Shown here piece after piece: positions 1-5,453 of a DNA stretch of 6,161 nucleotides. This stretch comes from an uncultured Shinella sp. Its GTDB lineage: Bacteria > Pseudomonadota > Alphaproteobacteria > Rhizobiales > Rhizobiaceae. The stretch spans positions 1-6,161 of the forward strand of contig CAMPIK010000156.1 in assembly GCA_946886325.1 (NCBI GenBank), in the 5' to 3' direction. The translations under genes and the position numbers were made by a program. Position 1 is the stretch's first letter; each line of letters begins with the position of its first letter. The notes beneath the pieces are model-generated. The model did not search any database. It worked only from the letters and a program-made list of their open reading frames with translations, and was not told the origin of the DNA.

Positions 1-383
1 GCCTTCTGCTGCTCGGCCTGCTGCTTCTTCTGCTCGGCCTGCTGCTGGCGCTGCTGCTGTGCCTTGCGGCGCTCTTCGGCCTGCTGGCCGGCCTTGCGAT
101 CCTGCTGCTGCTCCTGCTGTGCGTTCTCACGCTTCTGCTGGCGCTGCTCCTGCGCGTTCTTGCGCTGTTCCTGCCGCTGCTGGCGCTGTTCCTGTGCCTT
201 CTTGCGCTGCTCCTGGCGCTGCTTGCGCAGTTCCTGCGGGCTCAGTTCCTCGGCCTGCGCCAGGATGACGTTGCTCGCGGTCACGTCCATGGCGGGTCTG
301 ACGGCAGCGGCGTAGGCCGGCTGCCAGATCAGCGCCGCCAGCGGCAAAGCCACCGTCGCAAGCAGTTTGGTTCGATTACCCAT
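1..383 (-). CDS. Exported Gln-rich coiled-coil protein, 5' part only (possible OmpA-family envelope protein)
   Basis: Reading the minus strand from ATG at 383 gives 127 codons without a stop, running off the window start, so the C-terminus is missing. The ATG is preceded by a purine-rich GAGGGAAG ribosome-binding site 4 bases upstream. Residues 1-25 form a signal peptide: basic MGNRTK, a hydrophobic stretch LLATVALPLAALIW, and a likely cut after AYA (25/26). Residues 26-46 are a short linker. From about residue 47 the chain is almost only Q, R, K, E and A, with no prolines, as in a long alpha-helical coiled coil. Residues 56-69 and 70-83 are a 14-residue (two-heptad) tandem repeat differing at one position (K62/N76). 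Rhizobial OmpA-family lipoprotein-like proteins often have a signal peptide, a Q-rich helix and a C-terminal peptidoglycan-binding OmpA domain; that domain would lie outside the window, so the family call is inference. Export and coiled coil are well supported; function is not. Confidence 0.72.
   Translation of the reverse strand, partial: MGNRTKLLATVALPLAALIWQPAYAAAVRPAMDVTASNVILAQAEELSPQELRKQRQEQRKKAQEQRQQRQEQRKNAQEQRQQKRENAQQEQQQDRKAGQQAEERRKAQQQRQQQAEQKKQQAEQQK
135..218 (-). repeat. Two 42-bp tandem repeats inside the Gln-rich coding region
   Basis: Positions 135-176 and 177-218 are adjacent 42-base copies that differ at about five bases and encode the 14-residue units RQEQRKNAQEQRQQ and RQEQRKKAQEQRQQ. 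Most differences are silent, which suggests the repeat is kept at the protein level. Flanking sequence continues as degenerate CTG/CTC/CTT-rich low complexity to position 1. Confidence 0.75.
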
Positions 384-584
384 GTTTCTTCCCTCGTCGT
401 TGACCCGTTGCCGTCAAGGCGCAAGGTTGGATCAGTCATTCCCGGCGAATTTGTGTTTCCAGCTTGGTTGGATTCGGAAACGGCCGGTTCAAGCACGGTA
501 CAGACCTAGTCTTTCCCGCCTTAACTCACGATGAACGGGCCATTCGGACAGCATTCATGGCAAGAGGCCGGCAAACGCCGCCCT

Positions 585-607
585 GCCGTCTTTGTTCCGG
601 AGACGGC
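585..607. other. 7-bp perfect hairpin in the intergenic region
   Basis: GCCGTCT at 585-591 is perfectly complementary to AGACGGC at 601-607 with a 9-base loop. There is no T-run directly after it on either strand, so it does not read as a terminator. Its right arm shares bases 605-607 with another inverted repeat (605-611 / 659-665), so the two structures could not form together in one RNA. Whether the region is transcribed is unknown. Confidence 0.4.
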
Positions 608-614
608 TGCGGAA

Positions 615-657
615 CGGTCGATTAGCAGTTGATTTTTTCCGGAAAAGCGGTCGATTA
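615..657. repeat. 10-bp direct repeat CGGTCGATTA, two copies 33 bp apart
   Basis: CGGTCGATTA occurs exactly at 615-624 and 648-657, each preceded by a GGAA (611-614 and 641-644). The start-to-start distance of 33 bases is about three helical turns, which would place two bound proteins on the same face of the DNA. The second copy overlaps the candidate -10 element of the transporter promoter. A regulator site is an inference. Confidence 0.45.
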
Positions 658-658
658 T
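629..658 (+). promoter_or_regulatory. Candidate sigma70-type promoter of the amino-acid transporter operon
   Basis: TTGATT (629-634) and GATTAT (653-658) each match four of six consensus bases and are separated by 18 bases. Transcription would start near 665, giving a leader of about 80 bases before the ATG at 745. This is the best pair I can find in the region, but both elements are imperfect and the call is tentative. Confidence 0.35.
635..646. promoter_or_regulatory. Perfect 12-bp palindrome TTTTCCGGAAAA, candidate operator
   Basis: TTTTCC/GGAAAA is a perfect inverted repeat with no spacer, lying in the spacer of the candidate promoter and between the two CGGTCGATTA copies. The half-site CCGGAAAAG recurs at 699-707, closer to the gene. 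The placement fits a repressor operator. No known regulator site is recognised. Confidence 0.35.
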
Positions 659-744
659 CGCAGCCAAGTGGACGTTGACGTTCACTGCCAGACGGTTGCC
701 GGAAAAGAAGCAACAAGCCGGCACCGATAACAGAGAGGATCAAA

Positions 745-1527
745 ATGCGTATCTCCAAACGTCTCACCATGGCGGCGTCCGCCGCCGTCATCGCGCTCTT
801 CGCGGGTTCCGCGATGGCGGAAGGCGAGAAGCTGGTCATCGGCACCGAGGGCGCCTATCCGCCCTTCAACAACCTGGAATCGGACGGCACGCTCACCGGC
901 TTCGACGTCGACATCGCCAAGGCGCTCTGCGAAGAGATGAAGGCCGAATGCACCTTCGTCACGCAGGACTGGGACGGTATCATCCCCGCACTGATCGCCA
1001 AGAAGTTCGACGCGATCATCGCCTCCATGTCGATCACGGAAGAGCGCAAGCAGCAGGTCGACTTCTCCAAGAAGTATTACAACACGCCGCCGGCCATCGC
1101 CGTGCCGAAGGATTCCGAGCTGACGGAAGCGACCGAGGCGGCACTCGCCGGCAAGATCATCGGTGCCCAGGCCTCGACCACGCATTCCAACTATGCCGAA
1201 GCGCATATGAAGGAGTCCGAGATCAAGCTCTACCCGACGGCTGACGAATACAAGCTCGACGTCGCCAACGGCCGCGTCGATGCCGTCGTCGATGACGTCG
1301 TCGTGCTGTCGGAATGGCTGAAGACCGAAGACGGCGCCTGCTGCAAGCTGCTCGGCACGCTGCCGATCGATCCGGTGATCAACGGCGAAGGCGCCGGCAT
1401 TGCCGTGCGCAAGGGCGAGACCGCGCTTGCCGACAAGTTCACCGCGGCCATCGCCGCGATCCGCGAAAGCGGCAAGTACCAGGAAATCAACGCCAAGTAC
1501 TTCGCCTTCGACGTCTACGGCGACTGA
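745..1527 (+). CDS. Periplasmic basic amino-acid-binding protein of a polar amino-acid ABC importer (ArgT/HisJ type)
   Basis: This 260-residue protein captures an amino acid in the periplasm and delivers it to the membrane permeases encoded just downstream. The ATG is preceded by GAGAGG (733-738) at 6 bases. Residues 1-25 are a signal peptide ending AMA, with mature E26. The rest is a bacterial solute-binding family 3 domain of normal length. Compared from memory with E. coli lysine/arginine/ornithine-binding protein, contact residues align as E35 (for D11), Y38 (Y14), S94 and S96 (S70, S72), R101 (R77), T145 (T121) and D184 (D161). R101 and D184 should bind the ligand's alpha-carboxyl and alpha-amino groups. 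C62 and C69 match the conserved N-lobe disulfide, and the C-terminal FDVYGD resembles FNVYGD of the E. coli protein. A further adjacent pair, C199-C200, is unusual. Lysine, arginine, ornithine or histidine is the likely ligand; exact specificity, including opine-like ligands, cannot be read from sequence. A terminator follows the gene. Confidence 0.93.
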   Translation: MRISKRLTMAASAAVIALFAGSAMAEGEKLVIGTEGAYPPFNNLESDGTLTGFDVDIAKALCEEMKAECTFVTQDWDGIIPALIAKKFDAIIASMSITEERKQQVDFSKKYYNTPPAIAVPKDSELTEATEAALAGKIIGAQASTTHSNYAEAHMKESEIKLYPTADEYKLDVANGRVDAVVDDVVVLSEWLKTEDGACCKLLGTLPIDPVINGEGAGIAVRKGETALADKFTAAIAAIRESGKYQEINAKYFAFDVYGD

Positions 1528-1582
1528 CAGGCGGCTCGCCCTCTTCATGCGGGCGAATTGTCATGCCATGATCGAAATGCAC

Positions 1583-1613
1583 CGGCGGGAGGGCTTGCTC
1601 TCCCGCCGTTTTT
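1583..1613 (+). terminator. Intrinsic terminator (or attenuator) between binding-protein and permease genes
   Basis: CGGCGGGAG (1583-1591) pairs perfectly with CTCCCGCCG (1600-1608), a nine-base GC-rich stem with an 8-base loop, followed by TTTTTGTTT from 1609. It begins 55 bases after the binding-protein stop. It should end or reduce transcription into the permease genes, and may also protect the 3' end of the binding-protein mRNA. Confidence 0.85.
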
Positions 1614-1667
1614 GTTTGAGAACTGCCACATAAGAACGGTGCCGAAGGCACGATAAAAAAGAACGCG

Positions 1668-1679
1668 CAAAGCGCTTTG
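1668..1679. promoter_or_regulatory. Perfect 12-bp palindrome CAAAGCGCTTTG before the permease gene
   Basis: This self-complementary sequence lies 14 bases upstream of the permease ATG, after the terminator and overlapping the GGGGG tract (1679-1683) that could serve as a poor ribosome-binding site. It could be an operator or an RNA hairpin limiting translation. A short hairpin GTGCC-GAA-GGCAC also lies at 1639-1651. I see no convincing promoter between 1614 and 1693. Confidence 0.3.
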
Positions 1680-1693
1680 GGGGTTCAGTTGGC

Positions 1694-2497
1694 ATGAGCG
1701 GATTCTTCGCCGCCATCGTCGAGGCGGTGTCCACCGTTCTCGCAATCGTCGATCCGCTCTGCGGCCCGGTCGGCGTGTTCACACTGTTCGGCGGAGAGAC
1801 GCTTCTGGCCTGCGGCGATGCCGGCTGGGGCGACGAGATCGCGCTGGGCTTCCTGGTGACCGCGAGCCTTGCGGTCGCGACCCTGCCGGTCGGCCTCGTC
1901 TTCGGCTTCTTCATCGCGCTCGCCAAGCAATCGGAAGAGCGCTCGCTGCGGCTTGCCGCCAACATCTACACGACGATCTTCCGCGGCCTGCCGGAACTGC
2001 TGACGCTCTTCATCGTCTATTACGGCCTGCAGATCCTCGTCCAGAACCTGCTCGCCTCGGTCGGCTATGACGGCGCGGTCGAGATCAATGCCTTCTTCGC
2101 CGGCATGATCGCGCTCGGCGTCGTCTTCTCGGCCTATTGTTCGGAAGTGCTGCTCTCGGCCTTCAAGGCCATTCCGCGCGGCCAGTACGAGGCGGGATAT
2201 GCGCTCGGCCTGCACCATGGCCGCACCATGCGCCTCATCGTGCTGCCGCAGCTCGTGCGCATCGCCCTTCCCGGCCTCGGCAATCTCTGGATGGCGCTCC
2301 TGAAGGACACGGCGCTTGTCTCTGTGATCGGCCTGCCCGACATCCTGCGCCAGACCGGCGTCGCCGCCCGCGTGACGAAGGAGGCGTTCCAGTTCTACGC
2401 CATCGCCTGCCTGCTCTTCCTGGTGCTCGCCTTCCTGTCCTCGATCGTCTTTTCCCATATCGAGCGACGCACCAAACGTTCGGAGGTCGCGCGATGA
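1694..2497 (+). CDS. ABC amino-acid importer permease, HisQ type
   Basis: This 267-residue inner-membrane subunit forms half of the translocation channel. The permease signature (EAA loop) that docks the ATPase is at residues 166-185: E166, G172, I182, L184 and P185 in standard spacing. FRGLPELL (96-103) is the conserved segment found after the first core helix in His/Glu/Gln permeases. Hydrophobic segments lie near 48-76, 100-120, 132-156 and 234-253. E. coli HisQ has 228 residues; here about 45 extra N-terminal residues carry a hydrophobic stretch (5-32) and two cysteines (C23, C40). ATG 1694 is the only plausible start, since the next in-frame Met is M138, but it has no strong ribosome-binding site, only GGGGG about 10 bases upstream. 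This, with the upstream terminator, suggests expression below that of the binding protein. The stop overlaps the next gene's start (ATGA), implying translational coupling. Confidence 0.92.
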   Translation: MSGFFAAIVEAVSTVLAIVDPLCGPVGVFTLFGGETLLACGDAGWGDEIALGFLVTASLAVATLPVGLVFGFFIALAKQSEERSLRLAANIYTTIFRGLPELLTLFIVYYGLQILVQNLLASVGYDGAVEINAFFAGMIALGVVFSAYCSEVLLSAFKAIPRGQYEAGYALGLHHGRTMRLIVLPQLVRIALPGLGNLWMALLKDTALVSVIGLPDILRQTGVAARVTKEAFQFYAIACLLFLVLAFLSSIVFSHIERRTKRSEVAR

Positions 2498-3324
2498 GCT
2501 TCGTCACCACCCTCATTCCGCCGCAGGCGCCGCCGCCCGTCCCGCCAGCCCGCTACACGACCTCACGCTTCTTCGGCAATCTCTTCATGGGCGTCTGGCT
2601 GGCGCTCGGCGTCGGCATCTTCATGATGATCACCGGCGGCTGGGATGTCGAGAAGTTCACGCGCTACGGGCCGAACTATCTCTGCGGGCTCGGCGTCACG
2701 CTGATGCTGGTAACGGCATCCGGCCTGCTCGGCGGACTACTGTCGCTGCCGCTCGCCTTCGCCCGCATGTCGAAGAACCCGCTCTTCGCGTGGCTCTCCT
2801 ATGCCTACGTCTATTTCTTCCGCGGCACGCCGCTGCTGACCCAGCTCTTCCTCGTCTATTACGGCCTCGGAAGCTTTTCGGCGGAACTGCGCGAGATCGG
2901 CCTCTGGTGGTTCTTCCGCGACGCCTGGAACTGCGCGCTCCTGACCTTCACGCTGAACACCGCCGCCTACCAGGCGGAAATCCTGCGCGGCGCCATCCAG
3001 AGCGTGTCGCGCGGCCAGCATGAAGGGGCGGCCGCCCTCGGAATCCCGCCGCGCATCGCCTTCTTCAAGATCATCCTGCCGCAGGCGATGATCGTGGCGC
3101 TCAGGCCCTATGGCAACGAGATCATCCTGATGATCAAGGGCTCGGCCATCGTCGCCATCGTCACCGTCTTCGACCTGATGGGCGAGACGCGCCGCGCCTT
3201 CTCGCGCACCTTCGACTACCAGGCCTATCTCTGGGCGGCGCTGATGTATCTCGTCATCGTGGAACTGCTGCGCAATCTCTGGGCCTGGCTGGAAGCCCGC
3301 CTGACGCGTCACCTGAAGCGCTGA
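2494..3324 (+). CDS. ABC amino-acid importer permease, HisM type
   Basis: This 276-residue inner-membrane protein is the partner permease of the preceding gene. ATG 2494 is chosen because GGAGG (2482-2486) sits 7 bases upstream and the ATG overlaps the previous stop by four bases; the frame stays open to 2137, but that part only shadows the first permease. The cytoplasmic N-terminus is proline-rich (PPQAPPPVPPAR, 9-20). Predicted membrane segments lie near 29-47, 62-90, 98-125, 210-226 and 244-262. The conserved FRGTPLLTQL (109-118) is typical of HisM/GlnP-type proteins, and the ATPase-docking loop is at 177-196 (E177, G183, I193, L195, P196). It is about 38 residues longer than E. coli HisM, mainly at the N-terminus. 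No ATP-binding subunit gene follows; the next gene is usg. No clear terminator follows the stop, only a weak GCAGCA/TGCTGC pair (3344-3367) with no T-run. Confidence 0.93.
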   Translation: MSFVTTLIPPQAPPPVPPARYTTSRFFGNLFMGVWLALGVGIFMMITGGWDVEKFTRYGPNYLCGLGVTLMLVTASGLLGGLLSLPLAFARMSKNPLFAWLSYAYVYFFRGTPLLTQLFLVYYGLGSFSAELREIGLWWFFRDAWNCALLTFTLNTAAYQAEILRGAIQSVSRGQHEGAAALGIPPRIAFFKIILPQAMIVALRPYGNEIILMIKGSAIVAIVTVFDLMGETRRAFSRTFDYQAYLWAALMYLVIVELLRNLWAWLEARLTRHLKR

Positions 3325-3419
3325 CGGCCGGCCGGGACACTTGGCAGCACTCTCTCAGGACTGCTGCTAACCCCTTGATTTCGCGAAAAATATCGCTTTT
3401 CATCGACAAAAGTCAAGAC

Positions 3420-3448
3420 TTGATTAACCGCTCGCGCGCTTCAATCAT
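3420..3448 (+). promoter_or_regulatory. Candidate promoter of usg
   Basis: TTGATT (3420-3425) and AATCAT (3443-3448) are 17 bases apart and each match four of six consensus bases, in an AT-rich stretch unlike the coding DNA around it. The start would fall near 3455, about 28 bases before the usg ATG. CTTGATT also occurs at 3374-3380, and TTTCGCGAAA (3379-3388) is a palindrome next to it. The assignment is tentative. Confidence 0.35.
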
Positions 3449-3482
3449 ACGGACCATCATTCACCACGCGATGAGGTCCCGA

Positions 3483-3749
3483 ATGACGAACGATCTGGAA
3501 ATGCAGCTCAAGGGTTACGGCCTGACGACCGCGCAGATTCTCTACCGCATGCCCGATCACCAGAATTTCCTGCAGACCTATATCTGGCAGCACTACGACA
3601 TCGCCCCTGATTTCCCGGAGATGAAGAGCTTCCTCAAATTCTGGCAGGAAACGCTCGACGGGCCGCTGCATTCGGTGCGCTACATCCACCGCAAGCTGAT
3701 CTCGGCCAGCGAATGGCGCGCGCTGAAGGGCGAATTCGTCATCAACTGA
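3483..3749 (+). CDS. usg: Usg family protein (unknown function)
   Basis: The 88-residue product matches my memory of the Usg family, small soluble proteins common in Alphaproteobacteria and first named from a gene upstream of the trpFBA genes in Caulobacter. Family hallmarks visible are LEMQLKGYGLTTAQILYRMPDH near the start (written here in part: QLKGYGLTTA, ILYRMPDH), the aromatic centre QTYIWQHYD, the APDFP motif, FLKFWQ, and the C-terminal HRKLIS with SEWR. ATG 3483 is chosen because GAGGT (3473-3477) lies 5 bases upstream and family homology begins here. The frame continues upstream to ATG 3375, but those 36 residues fall in AT-rich promoter-like DNA and have no family resemblance. There is no signal peptide or membrane segment. 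No trp genes lie nearby, so no pathway link can be drawn. The gene converges on the DUF2270 gene with 25 bases between stops. Confidence 0.88.
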   Translation: MTNDLEMQLKGYGLTTAQILYRMPDHQNFLQTYIWQHYDIAPDFPEMKSFLKFWQETLDGPLHSVRYIHRKLISASEWRALKGEFVIN

Positions 3750-3774
3750 CGGCTCGCCGCGCGAAGTTGTCGGT

Positions 3775-4500
3775 TCAGACGTGCACGGAACCGTGCGCGA
3801 GTTCCGTGTCCGACATGTCGACCCGCATCGATCCATAGAATACCGCCGCATAGAAAACGGCCACGAAGCCGATGACGAATGCACCGTTGATCGGACCGAA
3901 GGCCGCATGCGCGAGGATCGTGTCGAAGGAGAGTGCCACATCCGTCTTCGCCCCCTCGACCTGCATGGTCGACGACGAGATCTTCAGGCTCCATGCCAGC
4001 AGCAGGATGAGATACATCCAGCAATAGTTACGCCTCAGCCGCCGGCATGCCGCCACGCGATAGCTGATCAGGAATTCCGGCTTGCGCAGGCTCTTGGCGA
4101 TCGCCGCCGCCCAGTCGACGGCAATATCGCCATGCGGGCTCATGAACTCCGCGAAATAATGCCGTTCGAGCTGGCGCACCCGCGCCCGGTAGACGTCGAA
4201 GAAGCGGTAGCGGCGCGCCTCGATCATCAGCAGCAGCGTGATCAGCAGGATCGCGAAGAGCAGCACGCCATGATGCGAGGTCGGCGTCGAGAGCGACACC
4301 GACAGCAGCGCCGCGACGACGGTGATCGCCCAGTTGGAGGTCTGGTCGATGCGGTCGCGCCAGCCGGCCATGCGGCCGAGCTCGCCGCGGTAATAATGCA
4401 CCATCAGGTTCATCGATTCCGCCGAATTGCTCGGCAGCGGCGGGCCGATCTGTTTTGTACGCTCCAAGGCGCCGACCAGGGTCGGCATGTCTCCAGCCAT
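3775..4500 (-). CDS. DUF2270 family integral membrane protein
   Basis: This 241-residue minus-strand product resembles the DUF2270 family of predicted bacterial membrane proteins with unknown function. Recognisable features are the region around HYYRGELGRMAGWRDRID (35-52), then WAITVVAALL (57-66), and the highly basic segment EARRYRFFDVYRARVRQLE (94-112). Hydrophobic segments at about 57-72, 77-94, 160-175 and 205-223 suggest two helical pairs separated by a cytoplasmic, positively charged stretch (95-159). The start at 4500 has GAGGAA (plus-strand 4506-4511) 5 bases upstream on the minus strand. The first 28 residues are polar. It is divergent from the methyltransferase gene and convergent with usg; neither neighbour suggests a role. 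Confidence 0.82.
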   Translation of the reverse strand: MAGDMPTLVGALERTKQIGPPLPSNSAESMNLMVHYYRGELGRMAGWRDRIDQTSNWAITVVAALLSVSLSTPTSHHGVLLFAILLITLLLMIEARRYRFFDVYRARVRQLERHYFAEFMSPHGDIAVDWAAAIAKSLRKPEFLISYRVAACRRLRRNYCWMYLILLLAWSLKISSSTMQVEGAKTDVALSFDTILAHAAFGPINGAFVIGFVAVFYAAVFYGSMRVDMSDTELAHGSVHV

Positions 4501-4637
4501 GGCATTTCCTCGTCGTTTCTACTTTTGTTGCGGCAATGATGCGCCCGTTCCGCGAATTGATAAACCGCTATTTTCTCCGAACCGGCACGGCCGCACAGCG
4601 ATTGCCAAAGCCCGGCCGCGCGCCTAAAGAAGCCGCC
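4501..4637. other. Divergent promoter region between DUF2270 and methyltransferase genes
   Basis: This 137-base gap should contain promoters for both flanking genes. It is more AT-rich in the middle (about 4550-4580). I find a TTGATA (4557-4562) without a convincing partner at 17 bases, and TATTTT (4569-4574) without a good upstream element, so no promoter is called. The plus frame is open here back to 4455, but codons such as ATA, CGA, TTG and CCA are unlike those of the methyltransferase body, so it reads as noncoding. Confidence 0.55.
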
Positions 4638-5453
4638 ATGAAGAAGATCGACGAAGAAGCGCTTGGCGAAGCCTATAACCGTGCCTTGGCCCTCGAAAAG
4701 GCCGGCGACATCGAGGCGGCGGTCGCCGCCTACCGCGAGGTGCTGGTGCTCGACCCCGAGGATCATGGCGGGGCCGCCGTGCGCATCGCCTCCATGGGTC
4801 AAGGCGAGACGCCCGACAAGGCGCCCGACGCCTATGTCATGACGCTCTTCGACCAGCAGGCCGAGGTCTTCGAAGACGTGCTCGTCGAACAACTCGACTA
4901 TTGCGTGCCGCTGCTGGTGCGCCAGCGGTTGCAGGCGCTGGAACTCGGCCCGTTCAAGCGCGTGCTCGACCTCGGCTGCGGCACCGGGCTGACCGGCGGC
5001 GCGCTGCGCGACATGGCGGAAGACATCACCGGCATCGACATTTCCGAAAACATGGTCGAACTCGCCCATGAGAAGGACCTTTACGAGACGCTCTTTGTCG
5101 CCGAGGCCGTCGATTTCCTTGACGACAACGAGGAAGACGCCTTCGACCTGATCACCGCGACCGACGTGCTGCCCTATCTCGGCGCGCTGGAGCCGCTGTT
5201 CTTCGGCGCCGCCGACAACCTGTCCTCGGGCGGGCTCTTCGTCTTCTCGTCGGAGACCCTGCCCGAGCAGACCTTCGCCGGCCGTGGCTTCATGGTCGGG
5301 CCGCACCAGCGTTTCGCCCATGCCGAGACCTATGTGCGCGAGCGGCTGCAGGCGACCGGCTTCGCGCTCGTCGAGATGGGCGACATCACGGTGCGCATGG
5401 AGGAAGGCGAGCCGATCGCCGGCCATCTCGTCATCGCGCGCTATCGCGGCTAA
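4638..5453 (+). CDS. TPR-containing SAM-dependent methyltransferase (COG4976-like)
   Basis: The 271-residue protein combines a short N-terminal tetratricopeptide-like helix pair (about residues 8-40: EAYNRALALEKAGD, AAVAAYREVLVLDP) with a class I methyltransferase fold. The SAM-binding loop is VLDLGCGTGLTG (109-120), followed by the acidic residue at the end of strand 2 (D134 in GIDISENM). Post-loop motifs are FDLITATDVLPYLG (169-182) and SSGGLFVFSSET (196-207). The middle segment PDAYVMTLFDQQAEVFED (63-80) is typical of predicted TPR methyltransferases of the COG4976 type. ATG 4638 is preferred because the helix repeat starts there and upstream codon use is atypical; the AAAGAAG at 4626-4632 is only a fair ribosome-binding site, and ATG 4536/4539 remain possible. 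The methyl acceptor is unknown; such proteins are sometimes annotated by analogy with BioC, but that is not supported here. It is cytosolic, with no signal peptide. Confidence 0.87.
   Translation: MKKIDEEALGEAYNRALALEKAGDIEAAVAAYREVLVLDPEDHGGAAVRIASMGQGETPDKAPDAYVMTLFDQQAEVFEDVLVEQLDYCVPLLVRQRLQALELGPFKRVLDLGCGTGLTGGALRDMAEDITGIDISENMVELAHEKDLYETLFVAEAVDFLDDNEEDAFDLITATDVLPYLGALEPLFFGAADNLSSGGLFVFSSETLPEQTFAGRGFMVGPHQRFAHAETYVRERLQATGFALVEMGDITVRMEEGEPIAGHLVIARYRG

Larger units (their letters stand above)
384..744. other. Divergent intergenic region between the Gln-rich protein gene and the transporter operon
   Basis: This 361-base stretch lies between two divergently transcribed starts and must hold both promoters. 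Near the minus-strand gene are a short inverted repeat (TTGAC 400-404 / GTCAA 413-417) and two direct copies of GGTTGGAT (425-432 and 466-473). On the transporter side are a hairpin (585-607), an inverted repeat GGCTGCG 605-611 / CGCAGCC 659-665, direct repeats, a palindrome and a candidate promoter, listed separately. A 33-codon open frame from ATG 531 has no ribosome-binding site and is not supported as a gene. No RNA gene is recognisable. Confidence 0.6.

Noticed and set aside
1..240. CTG-rich repetitive DNA that could suggest a microsatellite or CRISPR-like repeat
   Set aside because: The periodicity is codon-based (glutamine codons on the minus strand) with no unique spacers.
59..315. 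Plus-strand open frames rich in Cys, Ala and Ser
   Set aside because: They are shadows of the CAG/CGC/AAG-rich coiled-coil gene on the minus strand; composition is the complement of Gln/Arg/Lys codons and there is no ribosome-binding site.
531..632. 33-codon open frame in the divergent intergenic region
   Set aside because: There is no ribosome-binding site, no motif, and it runs through the repeats and hairpin; chance is sufficient.
682..1548. 288-codon minus-strand open frame
   Set aside because: It lies opposite the binding-protein gene, is rich in G/D/R/V as expected for antisense of GC-rich coding DNA, and has no recognisable domain.
1536..1556. Second hairpin TCGCCC/GGGCGA after the binding-protein stop
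   Set aside because: It has only six pairs, a 9-base loop and no T-run; the strong terminator lies just downstream.
1685..2458. 257-codon minus-strand open frame
   Set aside because: It is antisense to the HisQ-type permease, whose motifs are clear; the product is a low-information E/D/R/H-rich chain.
2137..2493. Extended start for the second permease
   Set aside because: The upstream part overlaps the first permease in another frame and translates to Arg/Pro/His-rich junk; ATG 2494 has GGAGG and the typical ATGA overlap.
3375..3482. 36-residue N-terminal extension of Usg
   Set aside because: It lies in AT-rich promoter-like sequence, has no family similarity, and the internal ATG at 3483 has a good ribosome-binding site.
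3781..4539. 252-codon plus-strand open frame
   Set aside because: It is antisense to the DUF2270 gene; the translation is an Arg/His/Asp-rich chain without motifs.
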